From: Hyphomicrobiaceae bacterium
Lineage (GTDB): Bacteria; Pseudomonadota; Alphaproteobacteria; Rhizobiales; Hyphomicrobiaceae
Assembly (NCBI GenBank): GCA_002919265.1
Contig: PKEY01000070.1
Location: 1 to 64,000, forward strand
Direction of reading: 5' to 3'
Length of the DNA stretch: 64,000 bases
Shown here: one piece after another, positions 1 to 9,978 of the stretch
Position numbering within the stretch: the first letter of the stretch is position 1
Layout: each line of letters opens with the position of its first letter
Position numbers and translations under genes: made by a program
The notes under the pieces: generated by a model
The model's input: only the letters and a program-made list of their open reading frames with translations
Database searches by the model: none
What the model was told of the DNA's origin: nothing

Positions 1-278
1 AACGCCCACATACTCACCTACCCTTTTCACGAACGAACTCGATATCCGTGAACAGGACTGTGGCAGCAAAAGGAAATTTGGTGCAGGTAGTGATGACCTT
101 CGACAAGCCAGTCGCCATAGCGAGAGCGACTTCGGGCCGCTGGCCACGTGCTCGACTTACGGTTTGCGCCATAGGACGCCATGGAGCTTGAACCGCTCTG
201 GCCCCCTCTCCTATAGCGCATAGAGGTTCTCTGAGAATGTGAGGACTCGTTCGGAGTCGTCGGAGGAGAGATACACAC

Positions 279-1409
279 TTGACCCTGTCTTCCAAGGAAT
301 GCGACGTCGCCATCGTCGGCGGTGGGCTTGTAGGTGCGGCCGTCGGATATGGCCTTGCCCGCCTGCGGCAGCGCGTGGTCCTACTTGACGAGGGCGATGC
401 AGACATTCGCGCTTCGCGAGCGAATTTCGCGCTGGTCTGGGTACAGGGCAAAGGATTTGGCTACACGCCCTATGCCCACTGGACCGCGCGGTCATCGAAC
501 TCTTGGATCGAGTTCGCGGCGCTTCTGCGCGATGAGACTGGTCTGGATGTCGCCTTCCAACGTCCGGGAGGTTTTCATCTCGCGCTTTCTGAAGAGGAGC
601 TTGCGAGGCGAGCCGCTTATATCGATCAGCTTCACAGCCAATCGCCAGAGTTCCCCTACCGCGTTGAAATTCTGGACCGATCACAGGTCGCGGCAATGCT
701 GCCTGACATCGGCCCTGACGTGGTCGGCGGAAGTTATTGTGCGCTCGATGGCCATTGCAATTCGCTGAAACTCTATCGGGCGCTGTTGAAAGCGGCTGCG
801 AAGCACGGCGGCAAATATCTGGCTAGCCATCGCGTGGAAAAGATCGCCTACGAAAATCACGAATTTCGGATTTCGACTTCCGCGGGTGAAATTCACGCGG
901 AAAAGGTCGTGCTAGCCGCCGGAAACGCCACCATGCATCTTGCACCGATGGTGGGCCTCGAAGCTCCCATGCAGCCGGAGCGCGGACAAATCATGGTCAC
1001 AGAGCGTGTGACGCCGTTCCTGAATTACCCCGTCGTCACCATCCGGCAAACTGATGAAGGCACTGTTATGATTGGCGACAGCAAGGAGGAAGGGACGACC
1101 CCAGATGGCCTGAATTTGTCGATCAGTGCCGTTATGGCGTCGCGCGCTATTCGCATGTTCCCCCTGCTCGGCCGTCTCAATGTCGTACGCATGTGGGCAG
1201 GTGTGCGCGTTATGACGGCCGACGGTTTTCCCATTTACGACCAGTCGGAGACGTGCCCTGGGGCATTCGTGGCGTGTTGCCACTCGGGCGTCACCCTTGC
1301 GGCCAATCACGCTTTGACGCTAGCTCCAATGATCGCCGCCGGTCGCCTCGATGCCGAAGTGGTCGGCGCATTCAGTGCGCGGAGGTTCCATGTTTCGAAG
1401 GCTGCCTGA
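279..1409 (+). CDS. FAD-dependent oxidoreductase, DadA/HcnC-like (glycine/D-amino acid oxidase family)
   Basis: 376-aa ORF with N-terminal dinucleotide-binding motif DVAIVGGGLVGAAVGYGLA and C-terminal GxxxAxxxA-like DAO ending; TTG start in the ORF track; overlaps the next gene. Confidence 0.85.
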   Translation: MTLSSKECDVAIVGGGLVGAAVGYGLARLRQRVVLLDEGDADIRASRANFALVWVQGKGFGYTPYAHWTARSSNSWIEFAALLRDETGLDVAFQRPGGFHLALSEEELARRAAYIDQLHSQSPEFPYRVEILDRSQVAAMLPDIGPDVVGGSYCALDGHCNSLKLYRALLKAAAKHGGKYLASHRVEKIAYENHEFRISTSAGEIHAEKVVLAAGNATMHLAPMVGLEAPMQPERGQIMVTERVTPFLNYPVVTIRQTDEGTVMIGDSKEEGTTPDGLNLSISAVMASRAIRMFPLLGRLNVVRMWAGVRVMTADGFPIYDQSETCPGAFVACCHSGVTLAANHALTLAPMIAAGRLDAEVVGAFSARRFHVSKAA

Positions 1410-1686
1410 AACAAGTGCCGCCACGGTCACCGTTAGCATCGATGGTGCAGACGTGCAGGTTCGCGCTGGGGACACCGTCGCGGCAGCCTTGCTCGCCGCC
1501 GGCGTCCATCCATATCGCGCGTCCACGGTGAGTGGAGCCCCACGAGCGCCTTATTGCATGATGGGCGTGTGTTTCGAATGCCTAGTGACCGTGGATGGCG
1601 TCGGCAACCGCCAAGGCTGCCTTATTCCGGTTCGAGAGGGAATGCGCATCGAAACGCAACACGGCAAACGGGAGGCACACCGGTGA
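1390..1686 (+). CDS. (2Fe-2S)-binding small subunit, HcnA/OoxA-small-like
   Basis: Internal ATG at 1390 of ORF 1351-1686; ferredoxin-type cysteines CMMGVCFECLVTVDGVGNRQGC (C-X4-C-X2-C...C); overlaps both neighbours. Confidence 0.8.
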   Translation: MFRRLPETSAATVTVSIDGADVQVRAGDTVAAALLAAGVHPYRASTVSGAPRAPYCMMGVCFECLVTVDGVGNRQGCLIPVREGMRIETQHGKREAHR

Positions 1687-3110
1687 ATGGAGCACCCGTG
1701 TTTGAAAATACATACGACGTCGCCGTGGTCGGTGCGGGACCTGCCGGGCTCGCGGCGGGAGCCACGGCAGCCAAGGCTGGCCTTACTACAATTGTTCTGG
1801 ATGAGAATCCGGCCCCCGGCGGTCAAATTTATCGCGCTATTACGACGACCCCGGTCCGCCGAGAAGAAATTCTCGGAGAGGATTATTGGGACGGTCAAAA
1901 GCTCATTCAAGAATTCCAGTCGAGTGGCGCTCAGCTTGTTTCGGGCGCAACCGTTTGGAGTATTTCGCGCGCCCTTGAAATCAACGTTTCCCAAGGCGGT
2001 CAAACGCATCTCATCAACGCACGTTGGATAATTCTTGCAACAGGCGCGCAGGAACGCCCCTTCCCGATCCCGGGCTGGACGCTTCCTGGCGTTATGACGG
2101 CAGGCGGTGCTCAAACGTTGCTGAAAGCATCGGGTCTGGTGCCATCCGGTCGGGTCATTCTCGCTGGCACTGGCCCGCTCTTGTGGCTCCTTGCCGCCCA
2201 AATCCTTCGTGCTGGCGGCGACATTACCGCGATCCTCGATACGACACCGCTTGAAAACTACGTTCGCGCATTGCGCCAGTTGCCTGGCTTTCTGCTGTCT
2301 CCCTACTTTGCGAAAGGCCTGCGCCTTCTCACCGAAGTTCGGCGGAAAACACGGGTCATTAAAGGCGTCACAAAGCTCGAGGCCCAGGGCAAGGACAAAT
2401 TGGCGGAGGTGCTATTCGCCACGGGAAGTCAACCCGCAACGCGCATGGCAGCGGACCTCCTCTTGCTGCATCAGGGCGTCGTTCCTAACGTCAATCTCGC
2501 GATGTCGATCGGCATCGACCATCGGTGGGATGAATTGCAGCTTTGCTGGGTCCCGGTTTTGGATCAGTATGGAAACAGCTCCGTTCCTGGCATTGCTATC
2601 GCCGGTGACGGTGCTGGAATAAGCGGCGCGCTTGCAGCTGCCGAACGAGGGCGCCTCGCCGCTTATGCCGCGGTGAAGGCTCTTAAACCCGAGGCGCTCA
2701 GCCATCTTCCCGCCGAGCAGATTCTTCTTCAAGCGCTGGCAAAAGCGCAGGCCGGGCGCGCTTTCCTTGACACGCTTTACCAGCCGCCGAAGCACTTCCG
2801 AATTCCCGAGAAGAACGAGACGCTCGTCTGCCGCTGCGAAGAGGTTACCGCTGGGCAAATCCGGGAAATGGTCGCGCTTGGCTGCGAGGGTCCGAACCAG
2901 CTGAAATCTTTTCTTCGCTGCGGCATGGGGCCCTGTCAGGGCCGCCTGTGCGGCTTGACCGCTACGGAAATGATCGCTGCCGAAAGAAACGTTTCTCCGC
3001 AGCAGGTGGGCTATTATCGGTTGCGGCCGCCAATCAAGCCTATTCAACTGGCCGAAATCGCTGCGATGCCTCAATCCGAAACAGCAGTAAAGGCGGTTGT
3101 ACGCGGATGA
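1683..3110 (+). CDS. NAD(P)/FAD-dependent oxidoreductase, HcnB/OoxA-like large subunit with C-terminal BFD-like [2Fe-2S] domain
   Basis: VAVVGAGPAGLAAGATAAKAGL Rossmann motif, second GTGPLLWLLAAQILRAGG; C-terminal CRCEEVTAGQIREMV...CGMGPCQGRLCG; GTGA overlap with upstream stop. Confidence 0.85.
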   Translation: MNGAPVFENTYDVAVVGAGPAGLAAGATAAKAGLTTIVLDENPAPGGQIYRAITTTPVRREEILGEDYWDGQKLIQEFQSSGAQLVSGATVWSISRALEINVSQGGQTHLINARWIILATGAQERPFPIPGWTLPGVMTAGGAQTLLKASGLVPSGRVILAGTGPLLWLLAAQILRAGGDITAILDTTPLENYVRALRQLPGFLLSPYFAKGLRLLTEVRRKTRVIKGVTKLEAQGKDKLAEVLFATGSQPATRMAADLLLLHQGVVPNVNLAMSIGIDHRWDELQLCWVPVLDQYGNSSVPGIAIAGDGAGISGALAAAERGRLAAYAAVKALKPEALSHLPAEQILLQALAKAQAGRAFLDTLYQPPKHFRIPEKNETLVCRCEEVTAGQIREMVALGCEGPNQLKSFLRCGMGPCQGRLCGLTATEMIAAERNVSPQQVGYYRLRPPIKPIQLAEIAAMPQSETAVKAVVRG

Positions 3111-4234
3111 GCCACACAGCCGATGTCATCGTCATTGGTGCTGGAATCCATGGGTGTTCGACGGCTTTGCATTTGGCAATGCGCGGTCTTAAGCCAGTCG
3201 TAATCGAAAAGGATCACGCTGGCCGTCACGCCTCCGGTGTCAATGCAGGTGGCGTCCGACAACTCGCCCGCCACTTTGCGGAAGTCCCCCTATCCGTCGC
3301 TTCGATGGAGCTGTGGGAGCGGATCGAGGATCTCGTGGGGGACGACTGCGGCTTTACTTCCGAAGGACAGGTGCTGGTTGCAGAAACCGAGGCCGAGCTC
3401 GAAAGCTTCCGCGCTCGCGTGGACGAATTGCGGGCAATGGGCTTCACCCATGAGGAACTGATCGATCGCGTCGAGCTGAAAAAGCTCGTCCCCGCTGTAT
3501 CCGACAGCTGTCCCGGCGGGGTCGTTTCCCGTCGCGACGGCGCCGCAAACCCGTTTCGAGCGACGCAGGCATTCCGACGCAAAGCAATTCAACTCGGCGC
3601 GAAGGTCGTAGAAGGCGTCTCGGTAACGGGATTTACACGCCAAGGTGCGGCATGGCGCGTCTCGACGACAGCAGACACTTTCGAGGCACCAGTTATCGTC
3701 AATGCTGCGGGAGCTTGGGCTGGCAGAATTGCGGCGATGTTCGGGGAGCCTGTTCCGCTCGAGGTTATCGCGCCTATGCTGATGATCACCTCCCGCATGC
3801 CGCACTTCATTCGTCCCGTCGTGATACTGCGCGGCCGCAAACTGTCGTTCAAACAATTCAATAACGGTACAGTACTGATCGGTGGCGGCCATCTGGGCCG
3901 CGCCTATCCTGATACGAATTACACGGAGCTAGACTGGACCAAGCTCAGAGAAAGTGCCCGTACGGTGTGGGACCTCTTCCCGATTATGCGGCAGGCGACG
4001 ATCGTTCGCGCCTGGGCCGGGATAGAGGCACGCATGCCTGACGACATCCCAGTCATTGGCCCCAGCTCTACGGCCGAAGGCGTTTATCACCAATTCGGAT
4101 TCTCGGCGCACGGCTTTCAGCTTGGACCCGGCGTCGGAGCTTTAATGGCTGAACTTATCACCACCGGCTCGACAAACTTGCCGATAGCTCCTTTCTCGAT
4201 AGCGCGTTTCTCAAACGCTATCCCAAAACACTGA
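3107..4234 (+). CDS. FAD-dependent oxidoreductase, sarcosine oxidase beta/DAO family
   Basis: MSHTADVIVIGAGIHGCSTALHLAMRG; ATGA overlap with upstream gene; about 375 aa. Confidence 0.85.
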   Translation: MSHTADVIVIGAGIHGCSTALHLAMRGLKPVVIEKDHAGRHASGVNAGGVRQLARHFAEVPLSVASMELWERIEDLVGDDCGFTSEGQVLVAETEAELESFRARVDELRAMGFTHEELIDRVELKKLVPAVSDSCPGGVVSRRDGAANPFRATQAFRRKAIQLGAKVVEGVSVTGFTRQGAAWRVSTTADTFEAPVIVNAAGAWAGRIAAMFGEPVPLEVIAPMLMITSRMPHFIRPVVILRGRKLSFKQFNNGTVLIGGGHLGRAYPDTNYTELDWTKLRESARTVWDLFPIMRQATIVRAWAGIEARMPDDIPVIGPSSTAEGVYHQFGFSAHGFQLGPGVGALMAELITTGSTNLPIAPFSIARFSNAIPKH

Positions 4235-4240
4235 CGCCCA

Positions 4241-4268
4241 GTCTTTCCTCCGGGAAGACCACTTTTTT
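4241..4268. terminator. Candidate terminator between convergent operons
   Basis: gtctttcc-tcc-gggaagac hairpin (one G-U pair) followed by a T-rich tract (ttttttctttg) in the 40-bp gap between convergent genes. Confidence 0.5.
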
Positions 4269-4274
4269 CTTTGA

Positions 4275-5888
4275 TCAAATACCGTACGCGACCCCGTCTC
4301 TGCCAGGATCCGCGCCTCCTTCAAGGCGAGCCGGATGGATTTTGATCGCGTGAACCCAGCCAATCGTATAACCATACGGATTGCGTATGACCTCGTACCC
4401 GTCGGCTTCTAGGGCACGCGTTACGTATCGCGGAATGCGATTTGAAACATCTATAGGATTTCCAGTCGACGAGAACCGTGGAGCGGCAACGGCCTCCTGA
4501 ATCGACATTCCAAAGTCGATCACATTGAGAATGGTCTGTAATACGCCCATGACGATTTGGGTTCCGCCAGGTGCGCCGAGAACAAGACTCGGGTGATCGT
4601 CTTCGAAGACGATCGTTGGGCACATGGCGCTGAAGCGGGACTTCCCAGGCGCGATGCTTCCCGCGCGCCCCGGGCGCGGATCGAAAACCCCCATGCAGCC
4701 GTTGTAGAAAAAGCCAAGCCCGTCGGTGATCACACCCGATGGCATTCCCAGAGAATGGGTCATCGCCACGCAATTGCGCTCGCTGTCGACGACGGAAATG
4801 TGCGTCGTGTTCTGCGGTGCCGGATCGGGCCCTTGCAACCGCGGCACACGCGCTTTTTCCCCGCGGCGTATCTCGTCAGCTAAGGTCGCAGCGTAAGCCT
4901 TGCTGGTTAGACGATCCAGCGGGACGTCGAAGAAGTCCGGATCACCAACGTAGCGATCTTTGTCGATGGTCGCCCGCTTCATTGCTTCCGTGACAACCCG
5001 GATGTATTCTGGCGAATTGTGCCCCAGGCTTGCGAGATCGAAATTCTCGAGAATGTTCAGCATTTCGAGAAGCATGACCCCGCCGCCAGGCGGACGATTT
5101 GTTGTAATTCTGCGCCCGCGATAAGTCCCGACAAGCGGCTTCACATACCGCGGCTGATAGCGCTCGAGGTCCTGTCTTGACAGCAGACCCCCGTGGGCCT
5201 GGATATCGCTGATCATTCGATCGGCGATCTCGCCAGTGTAAAAAGCCTCCGCTCCTTCTTCCGATATTTTGCGCAATGTCTGCGCATAATCTGGATTGCG
5301 AATTGTCTCCCCAATTCGCTTCGGACTTCCGTCGGGCGCACAATAGAGGGTGCGGCCCGCTGCAGTGTACGTCAGCCTTTCCGCCGTTGCGGCCCGCCCC
5401 ATTTTCCCGTCTTCGAGGAAAAAGGTGTACATCGCAGGCCTGACGAAGAAACCTTCCTCTGCCCACCGTATTGCCCCCTCAAGAATGGCACTCCACGGCA
5501 ATCGACCATAAGTCCGGTGTGCCCGTTCGAAAGCTCTCAATGCGGCGGGAACACAGATCGACTGATAACCGAGCTCGTTCACGCGCCCTTCGAGAATGAA
5601 GCCGAAGCCGTCGCGCGTTTCACCTCTGATGAGGTGCGCCCACATTTCGGGACTGGCTGCGAGCGGAGCGGGAGCATGGAAATCGATATACTCGTGGACG
5701 CCGCGCTCTGGGATGTAGATTGCCATGCTCCCGAAACCGGCAATTCCGCACATGAGCGGATCGACAACCGTCTGCGCCATCGCGCAGGCGATGGCGGCAT
5801 CAACTGCATTGCCGCCGGCTTTTAGGATTTCAATTCCGGTCTCGGCTGCTTCTGGCTGAGGGCAAACAACCATCCCGCTCTGCGCCAT
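4275..5888 (-). CDS. Gamma-glutamyltransferase family protein (no obvious signal peptide)
   Basis: N-terminal EAAETGIEILKAGGNAVDAAIACAM and internal NTTHISVVDSERNCVAMTHSLG catalytic region typical of GGT; 537 aa. Confidence 0.9.
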   Translation of the reverse strand: MAQSGMVVCPQPEAAETGIEILKAGGNAVDAAIACAMAQTVVDPLMCGIAGFGSMAIYIPERGVHEYIDFHAPAPLAASPEMWAHLIRGETRDGFGFILEGRVNELGYQSICVPAALRAFERAHRTYGRLPWSAILEGAIRWAEEGFFVRPAMYTFFLEDGKMGRAATAERLTYTAAGRTLYCAPDGSPKRIGETIRNPDYAQTLRKISEEGAEAFYTGEIADRMISDIQAHGGLLSRQDLERYQPRYVKPLVGTYRGRRITTNRPPGGGVMLLEMLNILENFDLASLGHNSPEYIRVVTEAMKRATIDKDRYVGDPDFFDVPLDRLTSKAYAATLADEIRRGEKARVPRLQGPDPAPQNTTHISVVDSERNCVAMTHSLGMPSGVITDGLGFFYNGCMGVFDPRPGRAGSIAPGKSRFSAMCPTIVFEDDHPSLVLGAPGGTQIVMGVLQTILNVIDFGMSIQEAVAAPRFSSTGNPIDVSNRIPRYVTRALEADGYEVIRNPYGYTIGWVHAIKIHPARLEGGADPGRDGVAYGI

Positions 5889-5936
5889 TCCAGGATCCTC
5901 CTGCTTCCCATCTTACGCAGTCGAGTTGGGGCGCCA

Positions 5937-7964
5937 TTAAAGACGCACATCGTGGCGCGGCCGTCCCCAGTTCCTGGCTTCGGCCACGGCCCGCTCTACG
6001 TCCTCTTCGAGCATAAAGCCTTCCTCTACGAGCGACAAAGCAGCTTTGCGGATCGCCTCAACATACCACTCCGGCGATCCATAGCGTGCCAGGATTGAAC
6101 GCCGTGGATCACCGAGTTGCATTCGCTCATCCTCTGTATCCGGAAACGGAATATAGCTGCCCGTAATACCAACCATGGCGCCGTGGCCGAATTCCCTGCG
6201 TCTCAGACTCCAGCCTGTGTAGGTTCCCAGCGGTACCTGCACCATTGGAGCACGCACACCCGCAACATCATTGCCATCCTCATCGACGGCAGGCACGAGC
6301 ACAGGATACTCCTCCCCTGGCACGATATCCGGCGGCTCCTTGGTGATGATGCCCCTGTCGATGTCGGGGCCAAAATCCAGCCGTTCCAGTCGACTTGGCC
6401 CCCGCGGCGTGGCGATACCTGGAATGCGCGGAAACATTTTCCGCCACTCCTCGATATCAACCAGTGTACCATCAGCGCGACGAGGAATCCGACTTGGAGG
6501 TGGCTCAATCCCCTTGCTCACCCAATCGTCTAACAGATCGAGACAAGCGCGGAAAAACATCGTGGTGGCCACGACATTGAAATAGGTCTGCGCGAGACCT
6601 TTGGCCGGAGCGGCAACGTTGGGTGCCGCGAAATGCTGTGAGCTAGCCCAGAAATAAATCCGCACATCGTCCGGCTGTGGGAGGTCGTTACCCCGAGTGT
6701 CTGTGTGCACAAGGGACGCGCGACGATGCCAATATTCGCACGCCGTATCCGTGTGGATGACCTTCGGATCCGTTTCTGGTCTCTTCAGAATGCCATCCGT
6801 ACGACCAGTGAAATGATCGGTGGAAATAGCGTATGAGAAGGGAAACCGATCGACCGGGCTGAAATGGTTTTCATGTTCTTGACCCGGTAGCAGAACGACG
6901 TTCGCGAACCGATGGTTCATCCACATCTTGCCCGCGCCCGCCACGTGGGGCATCACGCCATCGAAAACACGCCTGCCTTCTTCATCCGCATTGAAGCCGA
7001 GGTAGATGAAATCGCGAATACAGCGCCCTGTTTGAGACCGGCCCCAGGCATAAGCGTACTCGATCCGAGTTGGGCCGTCCCTTAGGGGATTAGGCATTCC
7101 TGAACTCGTCTCAGCTCCGTATTTCAAAAAGCTGATGAAGTTCCGAACAGCAACGTGGCCAAGGCCGAGCACGAGTGGGTTCTTGGCCCGATAGACTAGC
7201 TCGTAAATCCAGCCTGGCTCGAAGCCCGACGGGAGATAGATGTGGCTGTCGGACGGTACGACGGCGCGCTCCAGGCCCTGATTATCGACGCCGGAGCCTT
7301 GATCTAGCCGGGCGAAGAACCACTGATCCGATGGAATCTCTTCGCGCTGGCTCAAGGCATAACGGCGGCGTGTCAGTCGTGCCGTCCTCGTGTCTAGCGA
7401 TGCTGTCGGATTGCTGCGGGTGGAAATCAATGAGCTCAGCGGGAAGACTTTCGTTCCTGGCTCAACGGCGATAAATTCCGTTCTTGCAATGCCCGTAATG
7501 GGCTTACCATTATCCGTCGCTACGGGAACTTTCAGCAGCATCCGGCCATCGCCGGGCAACAGGTCTCCCTGCCACCCGAGCCACGCAATCGTGTAACCGC
7601 GCCGCATAAGAAAGCCATTTCCAGCATCGGCGAGCGTTCGCGGATCATTCGAAGGTGGCGCATCATTGAAAAACTGCAGCGCGCGCTTATTCCCCCGATT
7701 GCCATAATCGAAGAAAAGCCTCCGATTGCCCCGGCTTAGGTCGACTGGTTTAAGTATGCAGAAATCGGCTTCAAACCGAACCAGCCCATCTTCGTCAGTG
7801 GGGGCAAACTCTATGTCGACCACGCCCTGCTGCGCCTCAGCCTTGGGATCGACACGGAAAACCACGGTTCCCGACAGCCGCTCGTACGCGCCTGCATCTC
7901 CGAACTCATGGCCGTCGGCAAAGAGGCATTGCTCTCGTACAATCAAATCGATGTGAGAAGACAT
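5937..7964 (-). CDS. Alpha/beta hydrolase domain-containing protein (Abhydrolase_10-like)
   Basis: 675-aa ORF; YAWGRSQTGRCIRDFIYLGFN resembles a G-x-S-x-[TG]-G nucleophile elbow; general resemblance to large Abhydrolase_10 proteins. Confidence 0.6.
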   Translation of the reverse strand: MSSHIDLIVREQCLFADGHEFGDAGAYERLSGTVVFRVDPKAEAQQGVVDIEFAPTDEDGLVRFEADFCILKPVDLSRGNRRLFFDYGNRGNKRALQFFNDAPPSNDPRTLADAGNGFLMRRGYTIAWLGWQGDLLPGDGRMLLKVPVATDNGKPITGIARTEFIAVEPGTKVFPLSSLISTRSNPTASLDTRTARLTRRRYALSQREEIPSDQWFFARLDQGSGVDNQGLERAVVPSDSHIYLPSGFEPGWIYELVYRAKNPLVLGLGHVAVRNFISFLKYGAETSSGMPNPLRDGPTRIEYAYAWGRSQTGRCIRDFIYLGFNADEEGRRVFDGVMPHVAGAGKMWMNHRFANVVLLPGQEHENHFSPVDRFPFSYAISTDHFTGRTDGILKRPETDPKVIHTDTACEYWHRRASLVHTDTRGNDLPQPDDVRIYFWASSQHFAAPNVAAPAKGLAQTYFNVVATTMFFRACLDLLDDWVSKGIEPPPSRIPRRADGTLVDIEEWRKMFPRIPGIATPRGPSRLERLDFGPDIDRGIITKEPPDIVPGEEYPVLVPAVDEDGNDVAGVRAPMVQVPLGTYTGWSLRRREFGHGAMVGITGSYIPFPDTEDERMQLGDPRRSILARYGSPEWYVEAIRKAALSLVEEGFMLEEDVERAVAEARNWGRPRHDVRL

Positions 7965-7977
7965 TGATAACTCTCAG

Positions 7978-8961
7978 TCAGGAAGCTGCAGATGTCAGAG
8001 ATGCTTCAACCAAATTCAGCGGATAATGGCAGCGATAGCTGCGCTGCTCGCCGCGTGTAGCTGGCGCTATCCGCGAACAGTCGGCTTGTGCATATGGACA
8101 ACGCGGATGGAAAGCACATCCGGATGGAGGATTGAGGGGGCTGGGAAATTCGGCCTGCAATCCGAGATCCGGCAATCGCGATCCTGGCCTCGGGATCAGC
8201 ACGGCCTTCAATAGAGCATCAGTGTACGGGTGATGCGGCCGCTCGAAAATTTCTTCGCTGGGGCCACGTTCCACGATCTGGCCGAGGTACATGACGGCAA
8301 CTTCGTCTGCCAGATGATGCACGACGGCCAGATTATGGCTAATGAGGATCATGGTCAGATTGAGTTCCTGCTTCAATCGATGCAGGAGATTCAGGATTTG
8401 CGACTGAACCGAAACGTCCAAAGCGGACGTTGGCTCGTCGCAAATCAGGATCTTCGGCTCGCCGATGAGCGCTCGCGCGATCGCTACACGCTGCCGCTGC
8501 CCGCCTGAAAGCTGACTGGGATAGGCATCGACGAGATGACGAGGAAGACCAACCTCTGCAGCGAGCTCCTCGACCCGTTTGCGGCGTGAAACACGCGTCC
8601 CCACTCCCCGAACCGCCAACGGCGCCGAAATGATGGCCTCCACGGTCATACGTGGATTGAGCGAGGAATAAGGATCCTGAAACACCGGCTGAATGAGCTT
8701 TGCACGCTCCAGCCGGTCGTAGGAATTTAGGGGGCGTCCATCGACCAACACGATTCCTGCTGTTGGCTCTTCGACGCCGAGCAAAATTTTCGCCAAAGTC
8801 GACTTGCCGCAACCGGATTCACCGACGAGCCCGAGCGTCTGCCCGCGAGAGACGGTGAGATCAATGCCACGCAAGGCTTTGAGCGTTTTTTTCTTCGCGA
8901 ATGGTCCCCCGACGGCGTATTCCCGTGTGACCCCCCGCATGATCAGGACATCATTTGTCAT
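7978..8961 (-). CDS. Oligo/dipeptide ABC transporter ATP-binding protein (DppF/OppF-like)
   Basis: Walker [10 protein letters not shown], signature LSGGQRQRVAIARAL, C-terminal oligopeptide/dipeptide extension; ATGA overlap with upstream ATPase. Confidence 0.92.
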   Translation of the reverse strand: MTNDVLIMRGVTREYAVGGPFAKKKTLKALRGIDLTVSRGQTLGLVGESGCGKSTLAKILLGVEEPTAGIVLVDGRPLNSYDRLERAKLIQPVFQDPYSSLNPRMTVEAIISAPLAVRGVGTRVSRRKRVEELAAEVGLPRHLVDAYPSQLSGGQRQRVAIARALIGEPKILICDEPTSALDVSVQSQILNLLHRLKQELNLTMILISHNLAVVHHLADEVAVMYLGQIVERGPSEEIFERPHHPYTDALLKAVLIPRPGSRLPDLGLQAEFPSPLNPPSGCAFHPRCPYAQADCSRIAPATRGEQRSYRCHYPLNLVEASLTSAAS

Positions 8962-9977
8962 GATGCCTCCGCCAACCGATTCCACGCTTGAGGATCGCGT
9001 TTTTCTGCAGGAATAGCACAACGGACCTCGCGCCCATTGCCAACCGCGCTCAGAGGCACAGGGCCCGTTGCACAACTTTCGACGGCATAAGGGCAGCGAT
9101 CTATGAACCCGCATCGCGTGCGCTCGCCGACCTGGCGAGGTACAATTCCGGGAATAAAGCCAAGTAGATCGCCGCGCTTCGTCTGGCCCGGCACCGGAAT
9201 GGAGCGCATCAGGCCTTCCGTGTAAGGGTGCAGAGGACGGCTGAGGATATCATCGCAGGCACCGACTTCGACGACCTCACCGCCGTACATCACCACGATC
9301 CGGTCCGCCATGCCTGCGACGACGCCAAGATCATGTGTGATGAGGATGAGGCCAATACCAGTGTCGCGCTGGATTTCGCGCAGAAGGCGCAGAATTTGCG
9401 CCTGGATCGTCACGTCGAGCGCTGTAGTTGGCTCATCGGCAATGATCAGTTCCGGCTCGCAGAGCAGAGCCATGGCGATCATCACTCGCTGGCGCAAACC
9501 ACCGGAAAGCTGATGGGGAAATTGAGAAAGCCGCTCTTCTGGCGACGGAATGCCGACCTTACGCAAGAGCTCGAGCGACCTCTCGCGCGCAGCCTGACTC
9601 GAAATCCGGCGATGTTGCTGCAGGATCTCACGCATCTGATCGCCGATGCGGTAGCAGGGATCGAGCGCGGTCATCGGATCCTGGAAAATCATCGCGATCC
9701 GATCGCCTCTCAGCTGCCGCCATCTGCGTGGTGATGCATTGGTGAGGGCCTCGCCCTTGAGCGTAATGCGTTCGCACGTATATCGTGCGGCCCGCGGCAA
9801 GAGTCCCATGATGGCGAGCGCCGTGAGGCTCTTGCCACAACCTGACTCACCGACCACCGCGACAGTCTCGCCGCGAGATACGCTAAGGTCGACGCCCCGA
9901 ACTGGCCGTAAAACTGCGCCTTCTACGGGAATTTCAACCTGCAGCCCCTTAACCTCTAGGATCGGTTCGCCACGCAT
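8958..9977 (-). CDS. Oligo/dipeptide ABC transporter ATP-binding protein (DppD/OppD-like)
   Basis: Walker [37 protein letters not shown]. Confidence 0.92.
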   Translation of the reverse strand: MRGEPILEVKGLQVEIPVEGAVLRPVRGVDLSVSRGETVAVVGESGCGKSLTALAIMGLLPRAARYTCERITLKGEALTNASPRRWRQLRGDRIAMIFQDPMTALDPCYRIGDQMREILQQHRRISSQAARERSLELLRKVGIPSPEERLSQFPHQLSGGLRQRVMIAMALLCEPELIIADEPTTALDVTIQAQILRLLREIQRDTGIGLILITHDLGVVAGMADRIVVMYGGEVVEVGACDDILSRPLHPYTEGLMRSIPVPGQTKRGDLLGFIPGIVPRQVGERTRCGFIDRCPYAVESCATGPVPLSAVGNGREVRCAIPAEKRDPQAWNRLAEAS

Positions 9978-9978
9978 C

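Noticed and set aside
1-278. Minus-strand ORFs at the left edge (14-451, 27-278, 211-696), e.g. ...RPEVALAMATGLSKVITTCTKFPFAATVLFTDIEFVREKGR
   Set aside because: They overlap the well-supported FAD oxidoreductase on the other strand and have low-complexity, codon-shadow composition; no family recognisable. Probably the upstream regulatory region.
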